A stretch of DNA of 64,000 nucleotides from Paenibacillus sp. MBLB1832 (GTDB lineage Bacteria; Bacillota; Bacilli; Paenibacillales; NBRC-103111): the NCBI RefSeq assembly GCF_032271945.1, contig NZ_CP130319.1, positions 1,135,001 through 1,199,000 of the forward strand, given 5' to 3'. A program made the position numbers and the translations under genes. This document shows positions 21,245-28,580 of the stretch, in pieces. The number at the start of each line of letters is the position of its first letter. Positions within the stretch are counted from its first letter, which is position 1. Under the pieces are notes generated by a model that saw only the letters and a list, made by a program, of their open reading frames with translations, was not told where the DNA came from and made no database searches.

Positions 21245-21349
21245 TTAGAAGAAAGTAGCAAGAATAATAACAAGCAACACATAAAGAACTAGAATAACGC
21301 CAACTGAGTTCCCGTAACCAGGTGTTCCACAACCTGCAACATATGACAT
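21245..21349 (-). CDS. YjcZ-family sporulation mini-protein
   Basis: 34 residues: MSYVAGCGTPGYGNS, then one hydrophobic segment (VGVILVLYVLLVIILAT) ending FF. The Gly/Tyr-rich head and single membrane segment are typical of YjcZ-family small sporulation proteins. GGAGGC lies seven bases before the ATG. The nearby terminators on both sides mark it as its own transcription unit. Confidence 0.85.
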   Translation of the reverse strand: MSYVAGCGTPGYGNSVGVILVLYVLLVIILATFF

Positions 21350-21466
21350 GGTATCGCCTCCGCTTTCTAGTGATGTAGGTTAAACACTATACAGCATATG
21401 TCTACGGGATAGGAGTTGATTGGACGAATGCCCTGATGGCTGATCGCGTTTTGCCGTTCTTATAAG

Positions 21467-21513
21467 CAAAAGCCGCCCATCACGTAGATAACGCTACCTG
21501 TGGGCGACTTTTG
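21467..21513 (-). terminator. Terminator of the 3D-domain gene
   Basis: Read on the minus strand, CAAAAGTCGCCCA pairs TGGGCGGCTTTTG with a T-rich tail. It lies 24 bases past the stop codon of the gene ending at 21537. Confidence 0.8.
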
Positions 21514-21536
21514 TTTGCTGAATCTGTTTCAGCTCA

Positions 21537-22337
21537 TTATGAAATTCTGTACACTTTAATTTTCTGAATGCCGAAGCTGCGTAAGGATTGTTTCGAACCA
21601 GGAATATAGATATCGAGTCGATTTCCTTTAATGGCACTGCCCGTATCAGACGCAGTCACATACATACCGCCTGTTGGAAGTCCATCAAACGAATATCCCT
21701 CGATATACAATTTCGAGCCTAGCGGAATAACGGATGGGTCTACAGCTACTGTACCGAGTGCAAGGGGGTTGCCCATATAGTCGAGCGCGCCGTAACCACC
21801 ATTCTCAGAAGGATCTGCCGAATAAGCTGTGGATTCAAATACTTGATAATCAGGCGCATGATAAGCGCCATCTTTACTAAGAATAGCTAGATTGCTGTTG
21901 GCATCCCAATGTACGGGAATACCTGCGGCACTGGAAAGAAAGCGAAGCGGGACGTATACGCGACCATTCTGGAATTGTGAAGCAGTGTCCAGAACGACGG
22001 TAGAGTTATCAATGCTGGCTTCTTTTTGCCCAGAGACGAGTGTAATCGTATGTTGGTTGTTGCTCAGTGTGACTTTGATTTCAGTTCCATCTTTTTGCCA
22101 ATCCACGGAGTAGCCTAATTTCTCGGTTACGAAACGAAGCGGCACTTGTGTGGAATGATTGCCATCCAGAAATGGCTGTGCATCCGGGAAATGAATCAGG
22201 TCATCGTTGACTTGCACTTTCACGTCCATCTTGGCTTGGGCTGCGTGCGCCTGCGTTGTAAATGGGGAAAGAAAGCCACCTGCCAATACTGCTAAGGAAA
22301 CAGCAAGGCTTGTTAACCCTTTAGTAAGTTTATTCAA
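21537..22337 (-). CDS. Secreted 3D-domain cell-wall protein with copper-amine-oxidase-like N domain
   Basis: 266 residues. A signal peptide (about 1-32, cleaved near QAHA) precedes a copper amine oxidase N-terminal-like stalk domain (about 37-150, with VPLRFVTEKLGYSVDW and VPLRFLSSAAGI). The C-terminal 3D domain has STAYSADPSENGG, DPSVIPLGS and the catalytic-type aspartates in TASDTGSAIKGNRLDIY. 3D domains are the lytic-transglycosylase-like fold of Rpf/MltA-type peptidoglycan enzymes, so it probably remodels cell wall. A c-di-AMP riboswitch lies directly upstream, which fits: this riboswitch class often controls wall hydrolases. Confidence 0.92.
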   Translation of the reverse strand: MNKLTKGLTSLAVSLAVLAGGFLSPFTTQAHAAQAKMDVKVQVNDDLIHFPDAQPFLDGNHSTQVPLRFVTEKLGYSVDWQKDGTEIKVTLSNNQHTITLVSGQKEASIDNSTVVLDTASQFQNGRVYVPLRFLSSAAGIPVHWDANSNLAILSKDGAYHAPDYQVFESTAYSADPSENGGYGALDYMGNPLALGTVAVDPSVIPLGSKLYIEGYSFDGLPTGGMYVTASDTGSAIKGNRLDIYIPGSKQSLRSFGIQKIKVYRIS

Positions 22338-22353
22338 TTGGTAATCCTCCTTC

Positions 22354-22487
22354 TTGAGCCTTCGAGGTTAGTTGACGGGTTCGGGAAGAAGGTTCTCCCT
22401 AGTCTGCTCTGATTAGAAGCAAATATTCACCCCAAGTATTTCGTCCCCCGTACCAGTGCTTGATTTGGGCACCAGACTCGGCTTCAA
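22354..22487 (-). promoter_or_regulatory. c-di-AMP riboswitch (ydaO/yuaA class)
   Basis: Read on the minus strand, the leader carries the class landmarks in order: GGTACGGGGGA, ACTTGGGGTGAAT, TAGGGAGAACCTTCTTCCCG, AACCCGTCAACTAACC, and a closing helix TTGA(A)GCC/GGCTCAA. The ribosome site (AAGGAGGA) begins almost immediately after the closing helix, so control of translation initiation is possible. No obvious terminator stem lies between aptamer and gene. Confidence 0.88.
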
Positions 22488-22654
22488 ATATAGTATCATC
22501 GTGAGCGGCTCGGAACAATGACCAAATATTGGGGCCTTCCTGACATACTGGACTTAGGTCTAGGTTCAAAAACAGTCGGGGGTCGGTTTTGACGTTGGCG
22601 TAAGTGCGTTACGATATAGCTATGATGGAGTGAGAGACGATGTAGAGGGAGTGA

Positions 22655-23314
22655 ATGAATATGACGAAGAATCAGGACCGTGAATGGGATTTGCAACATA
22701 TAGGTGATCAAATTGGCAAAATGGCGGAGACGGTCTGGCAGGAGACCATCGGCAAGGCAGGTGCCGCGCGCAGCGGCACAATTGAGGAGCTGGAAGCGCG
22801 CTACGAGGAAGCGTTGCAGGCCACGATCGCGCTACGCAGCCACATCGCGCGCGCAGAGGAAATGGCGCAGCTGCGCGGCGAGCAGGCCGAGCTGGCGATG
22901 CGCGCCGGCGAAGAAGACCTGGCGCGGCTCGCGCTGCAAGAGAAGCTTCGCGAGGAAGCCGCGAGCGAGCACTACCGCGCGCAGTACGCGAGCAGCCAGG
23001 ACCTGTGCCTGGCGCTCGCAGAGCAGCTGCGCGGGCTGCGTGCGGGGCACGCAGCCGAAGAGGTGCAGCCGCGCGGCGGGCTGCACGGCAAAGAGGCTCG
23101 CGACACGTGGCGCGAGCTTGAAGTGACCGGCCGCGAGCTCGGCCGGGAGGCGCTCCAGGGGCTTCGCTTAGCGGGCCGCCTGTCGCGCGAGACGCTGAAG
23201 GAAGCCAGCGGCAATCTTCAGCATGAGTTTCGCGCGCTGCGCAGTAAGTTGCAGCACGAGTGGCAGCAGGAGCAGCGCAGCCGTGAAGAGCGGGACCCGC
23301 GCCGCCAGAAGTAA
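22655..23314 (+). CDS. PspA/IM30-like coiled-coil protein
   Basis: 219 residues, almost all helical and highly charged. The segment RGEQAELAMRAGEEDLARLA matches the PspA/LiaH family signature in which a Glu/Ala-rich helix is followed by a G-x-EDLAR turn. The C-terminal half (GKEARDTWRELEVTGRELG onward) is not recognisable PspA. Codon use is much more GC-rich than the neighbours. AGAGGGA lies just before the start. It sits immediately upstream of a LiaFSR-type block, where Bacillus has the PspA homologue liaH, so a membrane-protecting role is inferred. Confidence 0.7.
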   Translation: MNMTKNQDREWDLQHIGDQIGKMAETVWQETIGKAGAARSGTIEELEARYEEALQATIALRSHIARAEEMAQLRGEQAELAMRAGEEDLARLALQEKLREEAASEHYRAQYASSQDLCLALAEQLRGLRAGHAAEEVQPRGGLHGKEARDTWRELEVTGRELGREALQGLRLAGRLSRETLKEASGNLQHEFRALRSKLQHEWQQEQRSREERDPRRQK

Positions 23315-23332
23315 GCTTATATTTTTGGATAA

Positions 23333-23369
23333 ACACTACCGTCCAACAGGACGGTGTAGTCGTTTTTTA
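23333..23369 (+). terminator. Terminator after the PspA-like gene
   Basis: The core stem ACCGTCC/GGACGGT with an AACA loop is extended by imperfect pairing and followed by TTTTTT. It separates this gene from the liaFSR-type operon. Confidence 0.85.
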
Positions 23370-23481
23370 TAAGCCAAAGCCTTGCCGGATAAGGATTTGC
23401 TTCTTGGAGGTCGTCCATTCTTATGGTATGCTAGGAAACGTATGCAAGAAACGAAATGGGCAGCCAGAGGAGGTGCAGCAA

Positions 23482-24144
23482 ATGGGAGAAGACATGAAGA
23501 ATAACCGCGCACGCAACACAGCGCTTGTGCTGATCGGCGCCGGTGTTTTTTTGCTTCTTGATCGAACTGTAGGCTTTTTTCCCATTCTGGCCGTTATCCT
23601 CATCTTGCTGGGCATTCATCGCGTTCGTTCACGCAAGGAGCGCAAAGGATATGTGCTGATGGGGATTGGCGCCGTCATTTTATTCGGGGATCATCTCACG
23701 ATTGTCATTGCGGTTGTGTTGATTTCACTCGGTTTGTTTTTCATACGATCCAAGCAGGTTCATAAGGATGACACCTATATTCAAAAGCAAAAGCTTGTAG
23801 ATAGTGTGCGTCTTGGCCGCGAGCCTTGGATTATGAGAAACACATCGACGTGGTATTTGGTGGGGGAAACGTATATCGACCTCTCACTGGCGATCTTGGA
23901 GCAAAAGGAAACGACCGTTATTTTGCAAGGTATCGTGGGGGATATTGATATCAAGGTGCCGGATGACATCGGTGTTTCGGTTACAGCTTCCATCATGTTC
24001 GGACAGCTTCATATCGCCGACCAACGAGAAGCGGGTGTCATGAATAAAGTGGTCTGGCAATCAGATAATTATGTGCATAGTGACCATAAAGTGAAACTTG
24101 TGCTCTCCTTTATCGTAGGAGATATCAAGGTCAAAGTTCTGTAA
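23482..24144 (+). CDS. liaF: LiaF-like membrane regulator
   Basis: 220 residues from ATG 23482 (AGGAGGTG eight bases before). Several closely packed membrane segments (about 12-85) precede a cytoplasmic C-terminal half with the LiaF/VraT-type beta-strand repeat (VGETYIDLSLAI, IVGDIDIKVPDDIGV, FIVGDIKVKVL). In Bacillus and Staphylococcus this protein restrains the LiaS/VraS kinase until the envelope is damaged. Kinase and regulator genes follow in the expected order. Confidence 0.87.
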   Translation: MGEDMKNNRARNTALVLIGAGVFLLLDRTVGFFPILAVILILLGIHRVRSRKERKGYVLMGIGAVILFGDHLTIVIAVVLISLGLFFIRSKQVHKDDTYIQKQKLVDSVRLGREPWIMRNTSTWYLVGETYIDLSLAILEQKETTVILQGIVGDIDIKVPDDIGVSVTASIMFGQLHIADQREAGVMNKVVWQSDNYVHSDHKVKLVLSFIVGDIKVKVL

Positions 24145-24283
24145 CGATGGATAAACGAGACCGTTCCTCACTTGACAATTCTCCTTGCTTCGCAAAGATG
24201 AATTGCCATATCACGGACAGTCTTGCCGTTTATTTCAAGGGGTTCTTCACCAGGTGGACGGCTATAAACGACGGTTAACGAAT

Positions 24284-25318
24284 ATGATATGGCGCAGTAT
24301 GGGCGAGTCGATCCTGTTTGGCTTCGCGATACTAGGCGCTATTCTTTATTTTTTGAAATCTAGGGACTTACTGGTTCCTTTTACTTCCTGGCAAGAAGGG
24401 ATCAAGCTCTCTTTCTTGGCACTCCTGATTCTTGGAGTCATTGGTGCCTTCTTTGGTTATTGGAATAGCTCCAGAATCACACGCAGGCTGGAACCAATGA
24501 TGGAGACGATGATTTTATTGGAAAAGGGTACGTTCGCACGAGGCGATTTTGTGAACGGAGAAGATGAGATCGGCCGTCTAGGCGAGCAATTAGGCCGCAT
24601 CATGAAGCGTTGGGAGGAGCAGGTGACTTCGCTGCAACGTCTGTCTAACCACAATGTCGAGCTCACTGAGAAAGCGAAGCTGTCTGCGGTTATTGAAGAG
24701 CGCCAACGCTTGGCGCGGGAGCTGCATGACGCGGTGAGCCAGCAGTTGTTCGCTATCTCTATGACAGCAACAGCTGTCGGACGGACGCTGGACAAGGATT
24801 TCGAGAAAGCGAAGCGGCAAATTCATCTTATTGAAGAGATGGCATCAGTTGCGCAATCTGAGATGAGGGCGCTTCTGCTGCATCTTCGCCCGATTCACCT
24901 CGAAGGCAAGCGGTTGTCGGAAGGACTTGTCGAGCTCTTGAAGGAGCTGGCAGCCAAAGTGCCGATGGCGATTACATGGGATATGGACGATGAAATTCGT
25001 TTAAATAAAGGGATTGAGGATCATTTATTCCGCATCGTGCAAGAAGCCTTGTCGAATGCTTTACGTCATTCCAAGGCAAACAAGCTGGAAGTGAAGCTGT
25101 TGCACCGCTCGGACGGCATTCGCTTGGTTATCCGCGATGATGGCATCGGCTTTGAACTGGATGCGAAGAAGCTGACGTCCTATGGAATCGTGTCCATGAA
25201 AGAACGCGTTAACGAAATTGGCGGATCGGTGGATATTATTACAGCGCCAGAACGAGGTACACGCATTGAGATTCGGGTGCCGATACTCGCGGGTGATCCT
25301 CAACTTATCGAGAGTTAG
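24284..25318 (+). CDS. liaS: LiaS/VraS-type sensor histidine kinase
   Basis: About 344 residues from ATG 24284; GTG 24254 or an even earlier codon is possible because no start has an ideal ribosome site. Two membrane segments (SILFGFAILGAILYFL and LSFLALLILGVIGAFFGY) with almost no external loop precede a HAMP-like linker, a HisKA_3 dimer domain with His148 in RELHDAVSQQ, and an ATPase domain with DDGIGFEL. Short-loop kinases of this type sense envelope stress within the membrane. It pairs with the LuxR-type regulator 26 bases downstream. Confidence 0.9.
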   Translation: MIWRSMGESILFGFAILGAILYFLKSRDLLVPFTSWQEGIKLSFLALLILGVIGAFFGYWNSSRITRRLEPMMETMILLEKGTFARGDFVNGEDEIGRLGEQLGRIMKRWEEQVTSLQRLSNHNVELTEKAKLSAVIEERQRLARELHDAVSQQLFAISMTATAVGRTLDKDFEKAKRQIHLIEEMASVAQSEMRALLLHLRPIHLEGKRLSEGLVELLKELAAKVPMAITWDMDDEIRLNKGIEDHLFRIVQEALSNALRHSKANKLEVKLLHRSDGIRLVIRDDGIGFELDAKKLTSYGIVSMKERVNEIGGSVDIITAPERGTRIEIRVPILAGDPQLIES

Positions 25319-25344
25319 CACTGTACATAGAGAGGGAGAAGTGA

Positions 25345-25992
25345 ATGGACGACACCTTAATCAAAGTACTTCTTGTCGATGACCACGAAATGGTCAGAAT
25401 CGGACTAGCGGCTGTACTTGGAACCGAAGATGGCATCGAGGTTGTAGGCGAGGCGAGCAATGGTCATGACGGCATTCGACTTGCACAAGAATATCGCCCA
25501 GACGTCGTGCTAATGGATTTGGTCATGGAAGGCATGGACGGGATTGAAACGACGAGGAAATTGCTGCAATTGTATCCAGAATGCAAAGTGATTGTGTTGA
25601 CGAGCTTCTTGGATGATGAGAAAATGTATCCAGTGATTGAGGCGGGCGCTTTCAGCTATTTGCTCAAAACCTCGCGTGCATCTGAAATTGCCCAAGCGAT
25701 CCGAGCGGCAGCCAAAGGGCAGTCGATTCTGGAATCGCAAGTGGCATCGAAGATTATGAACCGGTTTCGGACGCCGAAGCCTGCCGCGGAACCGCATGAA
25801 GAGCTAACAGATCGCGAGATGGAAGTTCTCCGATTAATTGCGAAGGGCAAATCCAATCAAGAGTTGGCGGATGAACTATTCATCGGTGTGAAAACCGTTA
25901 AATTTCACGTAACGAATGTACTCGCTAAGCTGGGCGTAGAAGATCGAACGCAAGCGGCGATTTATGCCTTCAAGCATGGGCTTGCGGAATAA
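25345..25992 (+). CDS. liaR: LiaR/VraR-type response regulator
   Basis: 215 residues. A receiver domain with Asp12/Asp13 and phosphoacceptor Asp58 (LMDLVMEGMDG) is followed by a LuxR-type helix-turn-helix (about 150-210, LTDREMEVLRLIAKGKSNQ). Preceded by GAGGGAGAAG. It completes the LiaFSR-type three-component envelope stress unit; the PspA-like gene upstream is its most likely local target. Confidence 0.93.
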   Translation: MDDTLIKVLLVDDHEMVRIGLAAVLGTEDGIEVVGEASNGHDGIRLAQEYRPDVVLMDLVMEGMDGIETTRKLLQLYPECKVIVLTSFLDDEKMYPVIEAGAFSYLLKTSRASEIAQAIRAAAKGQSILESQVASKIMNRFRTPKPAAEPHEELTDREMEVLRLIAKGKSNQELADELFIGVKTVKFHVTNVLAKLGVEDRTQAAIYAFKHGLAE

Positions 25993-26010
25993 CTCGAGGG
26001 AGCGATAAAG

Positions 26011-26559
26011 TTGAGTGTAGTCAAACAGATGTGGAGCTGGTTTGGGTCGATTGCGATTTCGTTTATACTGGTTGTATTTCTCGGCGTGTTCGTATTCCAA
26101 TCGACGCGGGTTAGCGGACATTCGATGGATCCGACGCTGCATGACAGCCAGCGGGTGTATGTATCGAAGCTATCGCATACGTTTCATTACGAACCCAATT
26201 ATGAGGATATCGTCATTATAGATTCTAGAGTGAATTTAAAGCGTACCTTTAAGAATGATTTGATGGACAGTCCGTTACTAAGTTTATTCGTTCACGGTGA
26301 CGATAAGCATGTATGGATCAAACGCGTCATCGGCAAGCCTGGGGATCTGCTTGAAATGAAAGATAACCAGTTGTTTCGCAATGGTGAGCTGCTAGACGAG
26401 CCTTATATTAACGAGGAGATGCGAGCGAACGGAAACAAGAAGTGGACCGTTCCTGCTGACCATATTTTCGTTATGGGAGATAATCGCAATAACAGCATGG
26501 ATAGCCGTGTTATTGGTTTCATTCCGATTGATCATGTGTTAGGGAAAAAGATGTTTTAA
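26011..26559 (+). CDS. Signal peptidase I
   Basis: Membrane-anchored type I signal peptidase of 182 residues. An N-terminal membrane segment (about 12-30) is followed by the catalytic Ser38 in SGHSMDPTL, the general-base Lys104 in WIKRVIGKPGD, and the conserved GDNRNNSMDSR. The TTG start has GAGGGAG upstream and lies 18 bases after liaR, so it may be co-transcribed with the stress operon. Confidence 0.94.
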   Translation: MSVVKQMWSWFGSIAISFILVVFLGVFVFQSTRVSGHSMDPTLHDSQRVYVSKLSHTFHYEPNYEDIVIIDSRVNLKRTFKNDLMDSPLLSLFVHGDDKHVWIKRVIGKPGDLLEMKDNQLFRNGELLDEPYINEEMRANGNKKWTVPADHIFVMGDNRNNSMDSRVIGFIPIDHVLGKKMF

Positions 26560-26566
26560 TACAGTT

Positions 26567-26615
26567 AAAGGCAGTCTCACCTGTAGGTTCAACTACGAGG
26601 GAGACTGCCTTTTTA
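26567..26615 (+). terminator. Terminator after the signal peptidase gene
   Basis: AAAGGCAGTCTC (26567-26578) pairs GAGACTGCCTTT (26601-26612), ending in a T run. Confidence 0.9.
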
Positions 26616-26642
26616 CTTTGTCATAGCTTTCTCTTGGCTTCT

Positions 26643-27362
26643 TCACATCTTAGCATCAAGCAGCAGTCCCCGCATCGGAATCGGCAAGTAGGCTTGAAGC
26701 TGTGAACGATATTGACCGTATGGTTTCAAAGGAGATTCAGCCAATTGAAACAGGGAAGCTGACGGTAATTGCTGTAAGCGTGAAATCGTGTTCATCATGG
26801 TGCCTGCTAGGCTGGCTAAGTTGTTTAAGCTCGTTGCTACTTCGCTTGCGGGCTGACTTACCTGCCCTGCGAGCACATCGGCTTGCAAGGATAGTTTCCC
26901 ATTCTCTTGCTTCGTAATCCCGAGTGCTTGGAGTGAGAAAGGCTTCGCAACCCCTTCAAGTCCTTGGAGAAGTCCGTGCGAAATATAGTCAGGCGCATCG
27001 CCTAATTGATCTTGAAAATTATTGTATGTATCAACAAATTGTTGGATGGTTTCGGTGATGGGAGGGGATTGATCTTCCGATGCAAGGGACTGATTAAACC
27101 CTGTTGAACTAGCGGCGAGCCGTGTGTTGACGGATTGTGCCGAGTTCTTGACAAGCTGCGCAGATGAAATAAAACCTGCAACATCCTTAGCAGCGGATTG
27201 GGCAAATTGTTTATAGGCCAACTCCTCATAAGGCAGATCCAGGATTCGCCGAATCGTATTGGATTTTCCCCCAGAAACAGCGCTGACCGCACTCACACGG
27301 TAGTAGTCTTTGTGCGTCTGATACCTGTTCACAGCCATGACGGATGGGTAAGCATTAATCAT
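26643..27362 (-). CDS. Hypothetical protein with FliD C-terminal-like segment
   Basis: 239 residues from ATG 27362, preceded by GAGGTGAT. The stretch around FVDTYNNFQDQL and LGITKQENGKLSLQADVL resembles the C-terminal part of the flagellar cap FliD (a helical FVxxYN start, then LGI...GKLSLD). The N-terminal secretion segment, length and hypervariable core of a true FliD are missing. No flagellar genes are near. It may be a secreted or surface helical protein; function unknown. Confidence 0.7.
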   Translation of the reverse strand: MINAYPSVMAVNRYQTHKDYYRVSAVSAVSGGKSNTIRRILDLPYEELAYKQFAQSAAKDVAGFISSAQLVKNSAQSVNTRLAASSTGFNQSLASEDQSPPITETIQQFVDTYNNFQDQLGDAPDYISHGLLQGLEGVAKPFSLQALGITKQENGKLSLQADVLAGQVSQPASEVATSLNNLASLAGTMMNTISRLQQLPSASLFQLAESPLKPYGQYRSQLQAYLPIPMRGLLLDAKM

Positions 27363-27492
27363 CAAGATCACCTCGCTTCACATATCTTAAGTATATCACT
27401 TGCGTGTACTGGGGTAAATTGGTACTTGTGGAGTCATTTGCTCACGTTGCGACATAAGATAGCATTATTGCTTCTTGTGGAGGCGGTGCAAG

Positions 27493-27939
27493 ATGATACG
27501 CAAGCGCATAGCAACGATTGATGATGCAGAAATTTTTCGATTAGTCGTGGAGCAGCTCGTTCCATTTTCCAGAATGTATAACGCGAATAATAAAGTAACA
27601 TTCCCTGAAATACGTAAGCGTTTAAATGCGAATAAGACATTCGTCATTGCCAAAGGGTACAAACGTCCTTACGGCTTCATCTCTATCATGCGGAAGTCAA
27701 AGGTGTTATTCGTTGACATGCTGGCGGTTGATTCACGTGAGCAAGGGAGAGGCGTTGGCCATACCTTAATGAAATCTGCCGAAGATTACGGCGTGAAAGA
27801 ACGCTGTCATTCGGTCGAACTTTTCGTGGATGACAGCAATCCGAAAGCGATTCGCTTTTACGGCAAAAGAGGTTACGAAATCGATGCTTTTATTCCAGAA
27901 CTGGGCTGCTATCGAATGAGCAAAGCAATTCGAGGGTAA
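27493..27939 (+). CDS. GNAT-family N-acetyltransferase
   Basis: 148 residues from ATG 27493 with GGAGGCGGTG before it. GNAT motif A is readable as VDMLAVDSREQGRGVGHTLM (acetyl-CoA pyrophosphate loop QGRGVG), followed by the C-terminal FVDDSNPKAIRFYGKRGY. It transfers an acetyl group from acetyl-CoA to an amine; the acceptor is unknown. Monocistronic, convergent with the gene ending at 27997. Confidence 0.9.
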   Translation: MIRKRIATIDDAEIFRLVVEQLVPFSRMYNANNKVTFPEIRKRLNANKTFVIAKGYKRPYGFISIMRKSKVLFVDMLAVDSREQGRGVGHTLMKSAEDYGVKERCHSVELFVDDSNPKAIRFYGKRGYEIDAFIPELGCYRMSKAIRG

Positions 27940-27977
27940 GTGCCAAGCTGCGCGAACGAAGAAGCGATGCTTGGCAC
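27940..27977 (+). terminator. Hairpin between convergent genes
   Basis: GTGCCAAGC (27940-27948) pairs GCTTGGCAC (27969-27977) right after the acetyltransferase stop codon. No T run follows, so termination is possible but not certain. Confidence 0.5.
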
Positions 27978-27996
27978 ATCTATCGTGCCAGGTAAA

Positions 27997-28389
27997 CTAA
28001 ACAGTGAACATGGCAGCAATGCGATCCATATGGATGTCGACAGGTCCAGGTGCCCCAGTTACAGGTTCTGCAGCAGGGGCGACTTCAGGGCCAGATATCC
28101 AGCTGCCAAACAGCGGAAGTCCGAAGGATGAAAGTTGATGGGCAGGTGTCACTTGAAGCGAAGGATTCGGTTGGATCGGCTTTTTCTTCCCTTTTTTAGA
28201 AGAGACAGGTTTCGTAGATTTGGTGGCAGAGCTTAGTTTTACAGGTTGATTGGCATTCAGGATAAGCTTATTTTTCTCGACACGACTAAGCGTTCCATGG
28301 AATTCAAGGCCGTTCGTTAAATAGAGAAGAACGGTCTTTCCAATGAGATTTCGACAATTGTTTACATCAATCGGGTGGATGGATTGCAT
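27997..28389 (-). CDS. Hypothetical protein with LSm/Hfq-like N-terminal domain
   Basis: 130 residues; GGAGGTG precedes the ATG. Residues about 14-45 (LIGKTVLLYLTNGLEFHGTL, then SRVEKNKLIL) have the strand-turn pattern of an Sm1 motif: G-K-x-V-x-L, a hydrophilic turn, then F-x-G-x-L. This is followed by a Lys/Ser-rich linker (SSKKGKKKP) and a Pro/Ala tail. It might bind RNA or be a small spore or envelope protein with an SH3-like barrel. It stands alone; no assignment to a known family is made. Confidence 0.6.
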   Translation of the reverse strand: MQSIHPIDVNNCRNLIGKTVLLYLTNGLEFHGTLSRVEKNKLILNANQPVKLSSATKSTKPVSSKKGKKKPIQPNPSLQVTPAHQLSSFGLPLFGSWISGPEVAPAAEPVTGAPGPVDIHMDRIAAMFTV

Positions 28390-28518
28390 GGCTAGGAGGC
28401 ACCTCCGAGTTAGTCTATACCATTAGCCTATGTAGTTGGGCGGGCAACGGTATAGACGAATGTCTAGTTTCTCATAAGAAAAAGTTATGAGATAAAGTGC
28501 TCAGAAAAGTTGAATAGC

Positions 28519-28547
28519 TTGACAATTTTAGGTATGCTAAGCATATT
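28519..28547 (+). promoter_or_regulatory. Sigma-A-type promoter of zwf
   Basis: TTGACA (28519-28524), a 17-base spacer, then CATATT (28542-28547), 33 bases before the zwf start codon. Confidence 0.65.
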
Positions 28548-28580
28548 AACTAATTCTAATAGAGAAAGAATGATGCATAG

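Noticed and set aside
22620-23336. 238-codon frame opposite the PspA-like gene
   Set aside because: The strand is Arg/Ala/Pro-rich as expected from the complement of a GC-rich helical gene; the plus-strand frame has a ribosome site and a family signature.
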